A DNA stretch of 64,000 nt from GCA-2794515 sp034436155. GTDB lineage: Bacteria > Chloroflexota > Anaerolineae > Aggregatilineales > Phototrophicaceae. A program made the position numbers and the translations under genes. Numbering within the stretch: the first letter of the stretch is position 1; each line of letters begins with the position of its first letter. The notes beneath the pieces are model-generated. The model saw only the letters and a program-made list of their open reading frames with translations, did no database searches and had not been told where the DNA came from. Shown here piece by piece: positions 9,209 through 16,526 of this stretch. The stretch lies in contig DAOTVP010000116.1 of the NCBI GenBank assembly GCA_034436155.1, forward strand, positions 1 to 64,000, written 5' to 3'.

Positions 9209-9319
9209 GTTTTCCTAATCATCGACCCGCTTGAGGGTACTGAAACATGATAGGCGTTTCGCCCTCGTATGCCACCCGCAAGTTTTCCTAATCATCGACC
9301 CGCTTGAGGGTACAGAAAC
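9209..9319 (+). CRISPR. Minimal CRISPR-like array: two 38-nt repeats, one 35-nt spacer
   Basis: Two copies (9209-9246 and 9282-9319) begin GTTTTCCTAATC, contain GACCCGCTTGAGGGT, an ACCC/GGGT inverted repeat, and end GAAAC. Identity is 37 of 38; the second copy has ACAGAAAC where the first has ACTGAAAC, like a degenerate trailer-end repeat. Both are followed by AT, so the repeat may be 40 nt with a 33-nt spacer. Length, the GTTTT...GAAAC termini, internal dyad, spacer size and an AT-rich, promoter-bearing leader all fit a type I or III repeat. No cas gene occurs in the window, so the array would depend on Cas proteins elsewhere or be a relic. A simple non-CRISPR direct repeat remains possible. 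Confidence 0.55.
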
Positions 9320-9379
9320 ATCACACGGCGACCCGCAACCCCGCGAGAGGCTTTGAGCCGCATCGCCCATCTGATAACA

Positions 9380-9414
9380 AACACCCGCCTATGCGCGAGT
9401 CATAAGCGGGTGTT
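9380..9414 (-). terminator. Hairpin downstream of the FAS1 gene
   Basis: Perfect 9-bp stem (AACACCCGC with GCGGGTGTT, 17-nt loop). On the minus strand it lies 60 bp after the FAS1 stop and is followed by a T-rich stretch, so it may end that transcript. Confidence 0.45.
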
Positions 9415-9473
9415 GGATTGCTAACGTTCACCGAAGGCGCTTGGGCGCATCGGGGGACAGAGCGGTTGGGAGA

Positions 9474-10532
9474 TTATTCACCCGATGGGGGCAAAATCAC
9501 CGCATCGATGACGTGAACCAAGCCGTTGGTGGCATCGACATCGGTCATGACGATGTTGGCATCGTTAACCTTGGCGGTCAACATGCCCATGTCATCAACA
9601 TTGATGAAGACAACGATGCTAGCGCCATTCACAGTGGCGATTTCGATACCGCCCTCATCGGTGAAGCCAACGAACCATTCGGGCGCGTCTTCGATTTCTT
9701 CGCCGAACATGGCGAGCAATTCACCCAATTCGGCAGTGCCGACTTTGCCCGCGACCACATGGTAGGTCAACACGGCGGTGAGCAGGTCGACATCGGCGAG
9801 GGCGGCTTCGAGGGTGGCGGCATCTAAGGCGGCGAAAGCGGCATCGGTGGGGGCGAACACGGTGAAGAAGGCTTCTTCATCTGCCAAGACATCCACCAGA
9901 CCCGCGGCAGAGACGGCGGTGAGCAGGGTGCTGAATTCAGGGGTTTCGGCAGAGGCGAAATCGGTCACGAGGGTGGGCAGGTTGCGATCTTCGGGCAAGA
10001 TCACCGCATCGATCACATGAATCACGCCGTTAGAAGCCATGACATCGGTTGTGACCAAGCCCGCGCCGTTGATGGTGATGGTGCCTTCTTCATCTTGGGC
10101 GACATCAATATATTGACCATTCAGGCTTTCGAGTGTCGCCATACCACCCGTCATGTCGAGTGTCGATACGACCAAATCGCTGGTGATGGTGCCCTCTGCC
10201 ACATGGAACAGCAACACGCTGGTGAGGGCTTCGGTATCGGCTAATAAGGCGGCGACCGCTTCTTCGCCGAGTGCTTCAAACAATGCGCCGAAAGCGGCAT
10301 CGGTGGGGGCGAACACGGTCAATTGGGCTTCTGGATTGGATAAGGCTTCGAGGACGGCGGGGTCTGCGGCTTGTACGGCGGTCAGCAAAACGCTAAATTC
10401 GGGGGTTTCTGCGCTGGCGCTGGCGACTACAATGTCGGCGATGGTGCCGGGCATATCATCTTGTGCAAAAGCGGGGACTAACGATAACGCGAGTACAGCA
10501 AGGGTTACAAACAATACAGATAACTTACGCAT
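9474..10532 (-). CDS. Secreted protein with two fasciclin (FAS1) domains
   Basis: 352 aa. An N-terminal signal peptide (MRKLSVLFVTLAVLALSLV) ends near AFAQ, so the mature protein starts around DDMPGT. Two FAS1 domains follow, roughly residues 27-180 and 185-350. Each has the H1 motif (LTVFAPTDAAFGAL and FTVFAPTDAAFAAL), a YHV/FHV strand region, and the closing NGVIHVIDAVILP or NGLVHVIDAVILP. FAS1 domains mediate adhesion or binding of polysaccharide and protein at the cell surface. There is no lipobox or anchor, so it is presumably released or loosely bound. It appears monocistronic. A third FAS1 domain occurs fused to an ABC binding protein at 44.3 kb. Confidence 0.93.
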   Translation of the reverse strand: MRKLSVLFVTLAVLALSLVPAFAQDDMPGTIADIVVASASAETPEFSVLLTAVQAADPAVLEALSNPEAQLTVFAPTDAAFGALFEALGEEAVAALLADTEALTSVLLFHVAEGTITSDLVVSTLDMTGGMATLESLNGQYIDVAQDEEGTITINGAGLVTTDVMASNGVIHVIDAVILPEDRNLPTLVTDFASAETPEFSTLLTAVSAAGLVDVLADEEAFFTVFAPTDAAFAALDAATLEAALADVDLLTAVLTYHVVAGKVGTAELGELLAMFGEEIEDAPEWFVGFTDEGGIEIATVNGASIVVFINVDDMGMLTAKVNDANIVMTDVDATNGLVHVIDAVILPPSGE

Positions 10533-10844
10533 TTCTCTCTCCTAAAATATAGATAACATAACGCAACAAACTGCATTACACATGAACCAGATTTGCGTTT
10601 GTAGCGAGGCGATTAATCGCGTCCCTACGGTGCATCCAAATTTGCACGGTGCATATCTCGCTCATCAACATGCATCACCTTAAATTTTTTACATGAGTGA
10701 AACGCGAATGGATTGTTAAGTAAACATGAAAATCGTATATTTTTATAAGTTGCTCATCGAAATTGTCATTTTTGCTTGCCAAATTTAATAATTCGCTTAT
10801 ACTGTAATTATCTGATATTCACACCCGAAAGGACAAAACGTACC
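10533..10844. other. Intergenic region between divergent genes
   Basis: Separates the FAS1 gene (minus) from the first lipoprotein gene (plus). It contains an imperfect GGCGAT/ATCGCG palindrome near 10613-10635 related to other intergenic repeats, then AT-rich sequence likely to hold the promoters. Nothing else was recognised. Confidence 0.5.
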
Positions 10845-11291
10845 ATGACATTATCGAAACGTGTTCTGCTCATTGTTGCCATGATGATTATCGCGCTCGT
10901 CTCTGCCGCATGTGGCGGTGGTGGCGGTGGCGGTGGTGGTAGTGCAACCGATGCCGCCAAAGCCTTTGTGGAAGGTATTTTTGCAGGCAATGCGAGCGCA
11001 GTGCGTGATGTTTTATGCGAAGCCGCCAAAGCAGAATTGACTGATGAGGCATTTTCGACTATCACAGAAGGTCTCAATTCGATGAATCAACTGGGTGGCG
11101 AAATCATCCTCACAGGCTTGACCTACACCTATAATAGCGATGCCAAAGTCGTCAATATCGGTGGCGAAATCAAGATTACCGCTCAGGGTCAAGAAATTCC
11201 ATTCCCCATGGATGTGAACAGCATGTTCGGGAGCAACGGTATTCCGGTTGCCGAAGAGGGTGGTAAATGGACAGTGTGCTTGACCAACTAA
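10845..11291 (+). CDS. Small lipoprotein with polyglycine linker
   Basis: The start at 10845 (MTLSKRVLLIVAMMIIALV) is chosen because AAAGGA lies upstream and it begins a lipoprotein signal peptide; it gives 148 aa. The lipobox is around VSAAC, and the Cys is followed directly by nine glycines, a flexible membrane tether. The mature domain (about 110 aa) contains ATDAAKAFVEGIFAGNASAV and LTGLTYTYNSDAKVVNIGG and resembles small DUF4878/NTF2-like lipoprotein folds, though that is inferred from pattern only. The gene 300 bp downstream is a clear paralogue (shared GLTYTYN, VxIGG, and C-terminal WKVCL or WTVCL). Function unknown. Confidence 0.8.
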   Translation: MTLSKRVLLIVAMMIIALVSAACGGGGGGGGGSATDAAKAFVEGIFAGNASAVRDVLCEAAKAELTDEAFSTITEGLNSMNQLGGEIILTGLTYTYNSDAKVVNIGGEIKITAQGQEIPFPMDVNSMFGSNGIPVAEEGGKWTVCLTN

Positions 11292-11376
11292 TCTCGGTTG
11301 GGAGAGCATCGAATTTTGCAACACAAACGGGCGAGCGAATCGCCCGTTTTTTACACCGCATCATGATAATCAAATA

Positions 11377-11409
11377 GGGACGATATACGCGCTACGCGCT
11401 AATCGTCCC
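11377..11409 (-). repeat. Two-tier hairpin repeat, copy 4
   Basis: Outer arms GGGACGAT and ATCGTCCC, ATAC, inner helix GCGC with GCGC (loop TAC), TA. All paired bases match. Confidence 0.75.
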
Positions 11410-11544
11410 GTACAAATTTTGCAGGGTGTAGCGACGGATTAGGCGAAGCCGTATATCCGCCACATGCTGAAAACATGCCCGTACAAATTTTGCGGGGGGT
11501 AGTGGCGGATTAGGCGAAGCCGTATATCCGCCACATGCTGAAAA
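11407..11544 (+). repeat. 67-bp tandem repeat carrying two-tier hairpin copies 5 and 6
   Basis: Units 11407-11473 and 11478-11544 share CCCGTACAAATTTTGC at the left and CACATGCTGAAAA at the right. Each contains a two-tier hairpin: arms GGCGGAT and ATCCGCC with TA, GGC-GAA-GCC and GTAT. Copy 6 (11503-11533) is perfect; copy 5 (11432-11462) has one mismatch in the outer arm (GACGGAT). Confidence 0.75.
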
Positions 11545-11601
11545 TATAGCGTATACCTGCCTTAAACATCATCATGAATATCGAACCATAAGGAAACAAC
11601 C

Positions 11602-12006
11602 ATGCGCCACAGCGTTAGTATCGTCATCTTATTCATCGCCGTGTTGTTGGTCGGATGCAGTAGCGGGGGCGCAAAAACGCCCGAAGCCGCGGCTCAAAAT
11701 TGGGTCAATGCCTTGTTTAGCGCCAACGGCGAGCAACTTCGCGCCAATATGTGCGCGGCGCAAGCCATCGTATTGGGCGAAACGGTCATGCGGGGCATCA
11801 GCGAAGGCTTGGCGCAGGGCGGTGCGGTGGATGTATCGGGCTTGACGTATACCTATAACCCCGCCACACAAGCGGTGACAATCGGCGGGGTGGTACGCAT
11901 CAGCGTTGCGGGTCGGACGATAGACCGCTCGCTGAGCGAATTAAACCTGAATATTCTGCCCGTTATTCAAGAAGACGGCGCGTGGAAGGTGTGCTTGCGC
12001 GTATGA
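11602..12006 (+). CDS. Small lipoprotein, paralogue of the 10.8-kb gene
   Basis: 134 aa. Signal peptide MRHSVSIVILFIAVLLVGCS with lipobox LLVGC; the conserved Cys at residue 19 would be lipidated. Start at 11602 has AAGGAAAC upstream. The mature domain (KTPEAAAQNWVNALFSANGE, then VSGLTYTYNPATQAVTIGG and GAWKVCLRV) matches the preceding lipoprotein over its whole length, but without the polyglycine linker. The pair probably arose by tandem duplication. Two or three cysteines in the mature part recur in both paralogues and may form a disulfide. Function unknown; a surface or periplasmic location is inferred from the signal. Confidence 0.78.
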   Translation: MRHSVSIVILFIAVLLVGCSSGGAKTPEAAAQNWVNALFSANGEQLRANMCAAQAIVLGETVMRGISEGLAQGGAVDVSGLTYTYNPATQAVTIGGVVRISVAGRTIDRSLSELNLNILPVIQEDGAWKVCLRV

Positions 12007-12170
12007 TACACACGCCCGCCTGCATATACTCCTCTGATACATCTCACACACATCTCTAATACGCCTCATAAATTTCTCTTACACAACGGCGCTATGATAA
12101 AGGCATAGTGTGAGGTTGAACAAACCCACATCAACATCAAGATACAACTAGCGTATAGGAGAAAAATATC

Positions 12171-12608
12171 ATGGCTAATATTGTTCGTTGGAATCCCATT
12201 CGTGAAATGGCAGTGTTGCAAAATGCGATGGATAGATTGTTCGATGAAGCCTGGGGTGGGATGCGCCCGACTATCGCAGGGAACACCATGCCGATTGATG
12301 TGCATGAAACCGCCGATGCCTACACCGTTGTCGCCAATATCCCTGGTTTGGATGCCGACCAACTGAATATCAATTGGCACGACAACAAACTCACCATCTC
12401 GGTCGAAGTGCCTGCGCCCCAAGTGCCAGATGACACCAAAGTGTTACTCCAAGAACGCGCCTTCGGCAAATTCGCCCGCACATTAACCCTACCGTTGGCG
12501 GTGGATGCCGATAAGGTCACGGCGGAATATGCCAACGGCGTGCTGACGCTCAATCTGCCCAAGACCCCAGAAGTCCAACCACGCAAAATCACGGTACAAC
12601 ACAAATAA
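12171..12608 (+). CDS. Small heat-shock protein, Hsp20/alpha-crystallin family
   Basis: 145 aa ATP-independent chaperone that binds unfolding proteins in the cytoplasm. ATG at 12171 has TAGGAGAAAAAT upstream. The short N-terminal region (IVRWNPIREMAVLQNAMDRL) is the usual bacterial class, followed by an alpha-crystallin domain from about residue 40 (PIDVHETADAYTVVANIPGL) with the hallmark closing motif AEYANGVLTLNLPK and a short C-terminal tail. It is monocistronic, followed at once by a strong intrinsic terminator. Heat or stress control is likely for the family, but no specific operator was recognised. Confidence 0.95.
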   Translation: MANIVRWNPIREMAVLQNAMDRLFDEAWGGMRPTIAGNTMPIDVHETADAYTVVANIPGLDADQLNINWHDNKLTISVEVPAPQVPDDTKVLLQERAFGKFARTLTLPLAVDADKVTAEYANGVLTLNLPKTPEVQPRKITVQHK

Positions 12609-12630
12609 GTCGCATATTTTCCTGCTAAAA

Positions 12631-12653
12631 AGCCCCCTCGCGGGGCTTTTTTT
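12631..12653 (+). terminator. Intrinsic terminator after hsp20
   Basis: AGCCCC and GGGGCT form a 6-bp GC-rich stem with loop CTCGC, followed by seven T residues, 22 bp after the stop. Confidence 0.88.
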
Positions 12654-12859
12654 ATTGGACATATCGCATAAAAATCAGCAAATTCTCATCTTTTGAACTT
12701 GGTTAGCACGAAATAATATGTTAGACTATCCATCTAAACATCTTGCTTAGAGAGAACGTCACACTCTGAAGCAGGGGAGCAATTATATCGGTTGCGATAG
12801 TTTTTTACGCATCCGATATATAACAAAAATGATTAAAAGTTTATTTGTGAGGAGAAAAT

Positions 12860-14398
12860 ATGAAACGCAACCTTGTACTTTCGTTTTTAGTGTTCCTCTT
12901 GGTGAGCCTGTTTTCGGTGAGCGTCATCGCTCAGGAAGGCAAAACCCTCACCATCGCCTCTGGGACGGATATTGAAAGCACCAACATTCATACCGTCACC
13001 TCGTCCCCATCGTTCTCCGTCCTCGAACATGTTTATGAAACGCTCTTTTCGATGAGCGAAGAGGGTGTCCTCGAACCGTTGTTGGCAGAGAGCATCACCG
13101 CCACCAGCGACACCACCTATGTGATCGAACTCAAGCAAGGCATCAGCTTCACCGATGGCACGCCGTTCAATGCCGAAGCGGTGAAAGCCAACCTCGACTG
13201 GGTTTTGAATGCCGATAACGGCGCACCGTTCCGTTTCTTGTTGGTGGTGGCGGGTCAACCGGCGCAAGTGGAGGTGTTGGATGAATACACCGTGCAAATC
13301 ACCACCGCCATCCCCTTCGCGCCACTGCCCGCGCACCTCTCGCACGGGGCGTTGGCGATGATTAGCCCCGCCGTCATCGAACAAGGGGCGGATTTCATGG
13401 CATCCAACACGGCAGGCACGGGTCCGTATGTCCTGAGCGAATGGGCGCGGTCTGAACAAGTCGTCTTGACGCGCAACGAAAATTATTGGGGCGATGCGCC
13501 CGCCATTGATACCGTCATCTTCCGCGTGATTTTAGAGGCGGGTGCGCGGTTGGTCGAACTCGAAGCGGGTACGGTCGATGTGGCGTTGCGCGTCCCGCCT
13601 GCCGATATTTCGCGCCTCGAAATGACCCCCGATGTGCAAGTGGTCATCACGCCCGGTTTACGCACGATTTACATCTTCTTCAACACCACCGAACCGCCCT
13701 TCGATGATGTGCGCGTGCGCCAAGCGGTGAATTATGCCGTTGATAAAGAGGCGATTGTCGCCAGCCTGTTTGAAGGCGCGGCGCTCGTCAGCCAAGCGCC
13801 TTTCGCCCCGCCCATCTTCGGCTATTCGGCACAAACCCCGTATACCCGTGACCTCGACCGCGCCCGTGAATTGTTGGCAGAAGCGGGTGTCGAGGAAGGC
13901 ACGACCGTCACCCTGTATCATCCAACTGGGCGCTATAGCCAAGATGCGTTGGTGGCAGAAGTCGTCCGCGCTCAATTAGCCGATGTCGGGTTGAATGTCG
14001 AATTGCAAACGCTCGAATGGACGCAATATGTGCCGTATGTTCGCCGTCCTAAACCCGAAAATGACATCCAATTCGCCATGCTCGGCTGGGGTGTCCCAAC
14101 TATGGATGCCGATTACGCCCTGTATGCGCTGTTCCATTCGAGCGAAGTGCCACCCGGCTTCAACGGCGCTTTCTATAACAACCCCGAAGTCGACCGCCTG
14201 CTCGATGAAGCGCGGTCTACGCTCGATAGCGAGACCCGTCAAGCCTTGTATGCCGAAGCGATTGCAACCATTTGGGAAGATGCCCCGTGGCTGTTCTTGT
14301 ATAGCGAAATCCAAGTGACGGCGGTTCGGAGCAATGTGACTGGGTTCATCATCCACCCCGATGAAAGCGCGATTGCCACTTTTGCCGATAAAGAATAA
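12860..14398 (+). CDS. ABC transporter substrate-binding protein, peptide/nickel family (SBP_bac_5)
   Basis: 512 aa extracytoplasmic solute receptor. Signal peptide MKRNLVLSFLVFLLVSLFSV ends near VIAQ. The body shows the family 5 pattern: TDIESTNIHTVTSSPSFSVL, YETLFSMSEEGVLEPLLAE, the signature YVIELKQGISFTDGTPFNAE, GTGPYVLSEW, VRQAVNYAVDKEAIV, and a C-terminal lobe with LDEARSTLDSETRQALYAE. It has AGGAG upstream of the ATG. The two permease genes follow on the same strand after a 209-bp repeat-bearing gap. Substrate is probably a di- or oligopeptide, but opines, metals or sugars are known for the family. No DppD/DppF-type ATPase gene is present nearby. Confidence 0.93.
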   Translation: MKRNLVLSFLVFLLVSLFSVSVIAQEGKTLTIASGTDIESTNIHTVTSSPSFSVLEHVYETLFSMSEEGVLEPLLAESITATSDTTYVIELKQGISFTDGTPFNAEAVKANLDWVLNADNGAPFRFLLVVAGQPAQVEVLDEYTVQITTAIPFAPLPAHLSHGALAMISPAVIEQGADFMASNTAGTGPYVLSEWARSEQVVLTRNENYWGDAPAIDTVIFRVILEAGARLVELEAGTVDVALRVPPADISRLEMTPDVQVVITPGLRTIYIFFNTTEPPFDDVRVRQAVNYAVDKEAIVASLFEGAALVSQAPFAPPIFGYSAQTPYTRDLDRARELLAEAGVEEGTTVTLYHPTGRYSQDALVAEVVRAQLADVGLNVELQTLEWTQYVPYVRRPKPENDIQFAMLGWGVPTMDADYALYALFHSSEVPPGFNGAFYNNPEVDRLLDEARSTLDSETRQALYAEAIATIWEDAPWLFLYSEIQVTAVRSNVTGFIIHPDESAIATFADKE

Positions 14399-14399
14399 T

Positions 14400-14572
14400 C
14401 CCCCATCCCCGACCCTTCCCCCACTTCGTAGGGGAAGGGAGCAGGGAAAAACCCCGCTAACAGGTGGAACATCGTCCCTGTGCAACGGGTGGAACATCGT
14501 CCCTGTGCAACGGGGCAAAATGCGCTTTATTCCCCCTCCCCACTGCGTGGGGAGGGGGCTAGGGGGTGGGGA
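14400..14572 (+). repeat. Intra-operon repeat cluster with a 25-bp tandem duplication
   Basis: Two units of the C/G hairpin family (14400-14445 with CCTTCCCC/GGGGAAGGG arms, 14531-14571 with CCCCTCCCC/GGGGAGGGGG arms) flank a perfect tandem 25-mer (14463-14487 and 14488-14512) that begins GGTGGAACATCG and ends CTGTGCAACG. It sits between the binding-protein and first permease genes, where such hairpins can set different expression of binding protein and membrane components. Confidence 0.7.
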
Positions 14573-14607
14573 CACTGACCAACATCCAATTTAGAGAGCT
14601 ATAATCT

Positions 14608-15552
14608 ATGACGACCTTCATTTTACGCCGATTTTTATTAGCCATCCCCACCATCATCGGGGTCTCGTTTTTGGTATTCATCAGCATCCGCGCCGTGCCG
14701 GGCGGACCCGCCCAAGCGTTGGCGGGCGAATTAGCCACGCCCGAATACATCGCCGCGCTCGAACAAAAAATGGGTTTAGATCGCCCGATACTGGAACAAT
14801 ACATCATCTATGTCGGCGCGGTGTTGCGGGGCGATTTGGGCATGTCGATCAGCAGTCGCGTGCCTGTGATTGAAGAAATCGGCATCCGCTTGCCACGCAC
14901 GTTGTTGTTGACCAGCGTGAGCCTGTTTTTTGCCACCCTCATCGGCATCACGATTGGCGTGCTGGCATCCACGCGCCCCAATTCATGGTTCGATACGGGC
15001 AGTATGATCGTCTCGTTGTTGGGGGTCTCGATGCCGATTTTTTGGTTAGGGCTGATGCTGATGATTTTCTTCGCCAATTTGCTCCCGCAGTGGCTTGGGC
15101 AACGCACCGCCGTCTTACCGCCTGGTGGATTTGGCACATGGCAACACATGGTGATGCCCGTGATGGTCTTGGCGACCAGCTCGGTGGCGATTCAAGCCCG
15201 CATGACCCGCGCCTGTATGCTAGAGGTGTTGCGCCAAGATTACGTGCGTACCGCCCGCGCCAAAGGTGTACGAGAACGGGTGGTGATTTATCGGCACGCG
15301 CTTCGCAACGCCCTGTTGCCGATTGTCACCATCGTTGGCTTGCAATTCGGCACGCTGTTGGGCGGGGCGGTCATCACCGAGACGGTCTTCTCGTGGCCCG
15401 GTGTCGGGCGCGGTTTGATTGATGCCATCCGCAACCGCGATTACGCCGTGGTGCAGGGCTTCGTGCTGGTCATCACCATCGGCTTCGTGTTCATCAATTT
15501 GTTGGTGGATGTGATTTACGCTTATCTCGACCCGCGCATTCAGTATCAATAA
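14608..15552 (+). CDS. ABC transporter permease, DppB-like
   Basis: 314 aa inner-membrane permease of a peptide-type importer. The conserved N-terminus (FILRRFLLAIPTIIGVSFLVF, with AVPGGPAQAL) and the permease signature region (MTRACMLEVLRQDYVRTARAKG, then RHALRNALLPIVTIVGLQFG) carrying the EAA loop that contacts the ATPase are clear. Six membrane segments are visible. It ends 12 bp before the second permease, so the two are co-transcribed. Confidence 0.94.
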   Translation: MTTFILRRFLLAIPTIIGVSFLVFISIRAVPGGPAQALAGELATPEYIAALEQKMGLDRPILEQYIIYVGAVLRGDLGMSISSRVPVIEEIGIRLPRTLLLTSVSLFFATLIGITIGVLASTRPNSWFDTGSMIVSLLGVSMPIFWLGLMLMIFFANLLPQWLGQRTAVLPPGGFGTWQHMVMPVMVLATSSVAIQARMTRACMLEVLRQDYVRTARAKGVRERVVIYRHALRNALLPIVTIVGLQFGTLLGGAVITETVFSWPGVGRGLIDAIRNRDYAVVQGFVLVITIGFVFINLLVDVIYAYLDPRIQYQ

Positions 15553-15564
15553 AGGGGTGAATTT

Positions 15565-16455
15565 ATGACGACAACCGTACCTTCGCTGATAGAGACCGCG
15601 CAACCGCGCAAATTTCGCATCCCCAAAGTGGTGATCAACACCTTGCGGAGTCGGATGGCGGTGATCGGGCTGATTATCGTCTCGACATTCATCTTTGTTG
15701 GGGTTGCCGCGCCGTGGATCGCGCCGTATGATTACGATTTTCATAACCTGATGCTCGCCCGCAAGGGACCGAGCGAGGCGCACCCGTTGGGGAATGACCC
15801 GATTGGCAAAGATATGCTGACGCAGTTGATGTATGGGGCGCAAATTTCGCTCACGTTGGGGATTATTTCGGTGGCGATTGGCTTATTCACAGGCGTGCCA
15901 TTGGGCATCATGGCGGGTTACTTTGGCGGGATTGTGGATACCATCATCATGGTCATTATCGACATTATGTTGGCATTCCCAAGCATCTTGCTGGCGATTT
16001 TATTCGTGGCGTTTTTGGGGTCTAGTTTACAAAATGCGATTATCGCCATCGGCGTGCTGTCTATCCCGACATACACGCGCCTCGTCCGCAGTTCAACCAT
16101 GAGTGTGAAGCAAGAATTGTATATCGAAGCCGCTCGCGCCGCGGGCAGTCGGCATTTGTATATCCTGCTCCGTCATGTGTTGCCGAATGTGCTTGCGCCC
16201 GTGATTGTGCAATCCACGCTCCAAATGGCGGTGGCGATTCAAGCGTCTGCCGCGCTGGGATTTTTGGGCTTGGGTGCGCCAAGCGATGTACCAGAATGGG
16301 GCAACATGTTGCAAAAAGGGCGCGATTTTATCCGCTCTGCCCCGCATATCGTGTTGTATCCGGGCTTGGCGACCATGCTGGTGGTGTTCGGCTTTAGCCT
16401 GCTAGGAGATGGTCTGCGCGATGCGCTCGACCCACGCCTGCGCGGTAGCCGCTAG
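15565..16455 (+). CDS. ABC transporter permease, DppC-like
   Basis: 296 aa partner permease. It has AAAGGGGTG before the ATG and the family N-terminus with a first membrane span (MAVIGLIIVSTFIFVGVAAP), then HPLGNDPIGKDMLTQLMYGA, the EAA region EAARAAGSRHLYILLRHVLP, and the C-terminal GLGAPSDVPEWGNMLQKGRD and LLGDGLRDALDPRLRG motifs. It is the last gene of the binding protein-permease-permease unit; ATPases must come from another locus. Confidence 0.95.
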   Translation: MTTTVPSLIETAQPRKFRIPKVVINTLRSRMAVIGLIIVSTFIFVGVAAPWIAPYDYDFHNLMLARKGPSEAHPLGNDPIGKDMLTQLMYGAQISLTLGIISVAIGLFTGVPLGIMAGYFGGIVDTIIMVIIDIMLAFPSILLAILFVAFLGSSLQNAIIAIGVLSIPTYTRLVRSSTMSVKQELYIEAARAAGSRHLYILLRHVLPNVLAPVIVQSTLQMAVAIQASAALGFLGLGAPSDVPEWGNMLQKGRDFIRSAPHIVLYPGLATMLVVFGFSLLGDGLRDALDPRLRGSR

Positions 16456-16493
16456 GGGCGCTCAAACGCTTGAGTGGGCTTGCAAAATGCAAT

Positions 16494-16519
16494 CGCTAGG
16501 GGGTTCAAACCCCCTAGCG
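16494..16519. terminator. Perfect 12-bp hairpin between convergent genes
   Basis: CGCTAGGGGGTT and AACCCCCTAGCG with loop CA lie between the DppC stop (16455) and the end of the opposing surface-protein gene (16527). There is no T-run. A shorter relative sits near 4247-4268. Likely a bidirectional transcription barrier. Confidence 0.6.
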
Positions 16520-16526
16520 GCGCGTG

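Larger units (their letters stand above)
11292..11601. other. Intergenic region made of hairpin repeats
   Basis: The gap between the paralogous lipoprotein genes contains an ATCGCCCG-type hairpin just after the first stop (near 11325-11352, followed by TTTTTT, probably the terminator), one two-tier hairpin and a 67-bp tandem repeat. Confidence 0.6.

Noticed and set aside
12660..12859. Possible tRNA or riboswitch before the ABC binding protein
   Set aside because: No cloverleaf or T-loop consensus and no known aptamer motif; it appears to be ordinary promoter DNA.
14608..16455. Treating the binding protein-DppB-DppC unit as a complete transporter
   Set aside because: No DppD/DppF ATPase gene is present here; LivG, LivF and Wzt belong to other ABC families.
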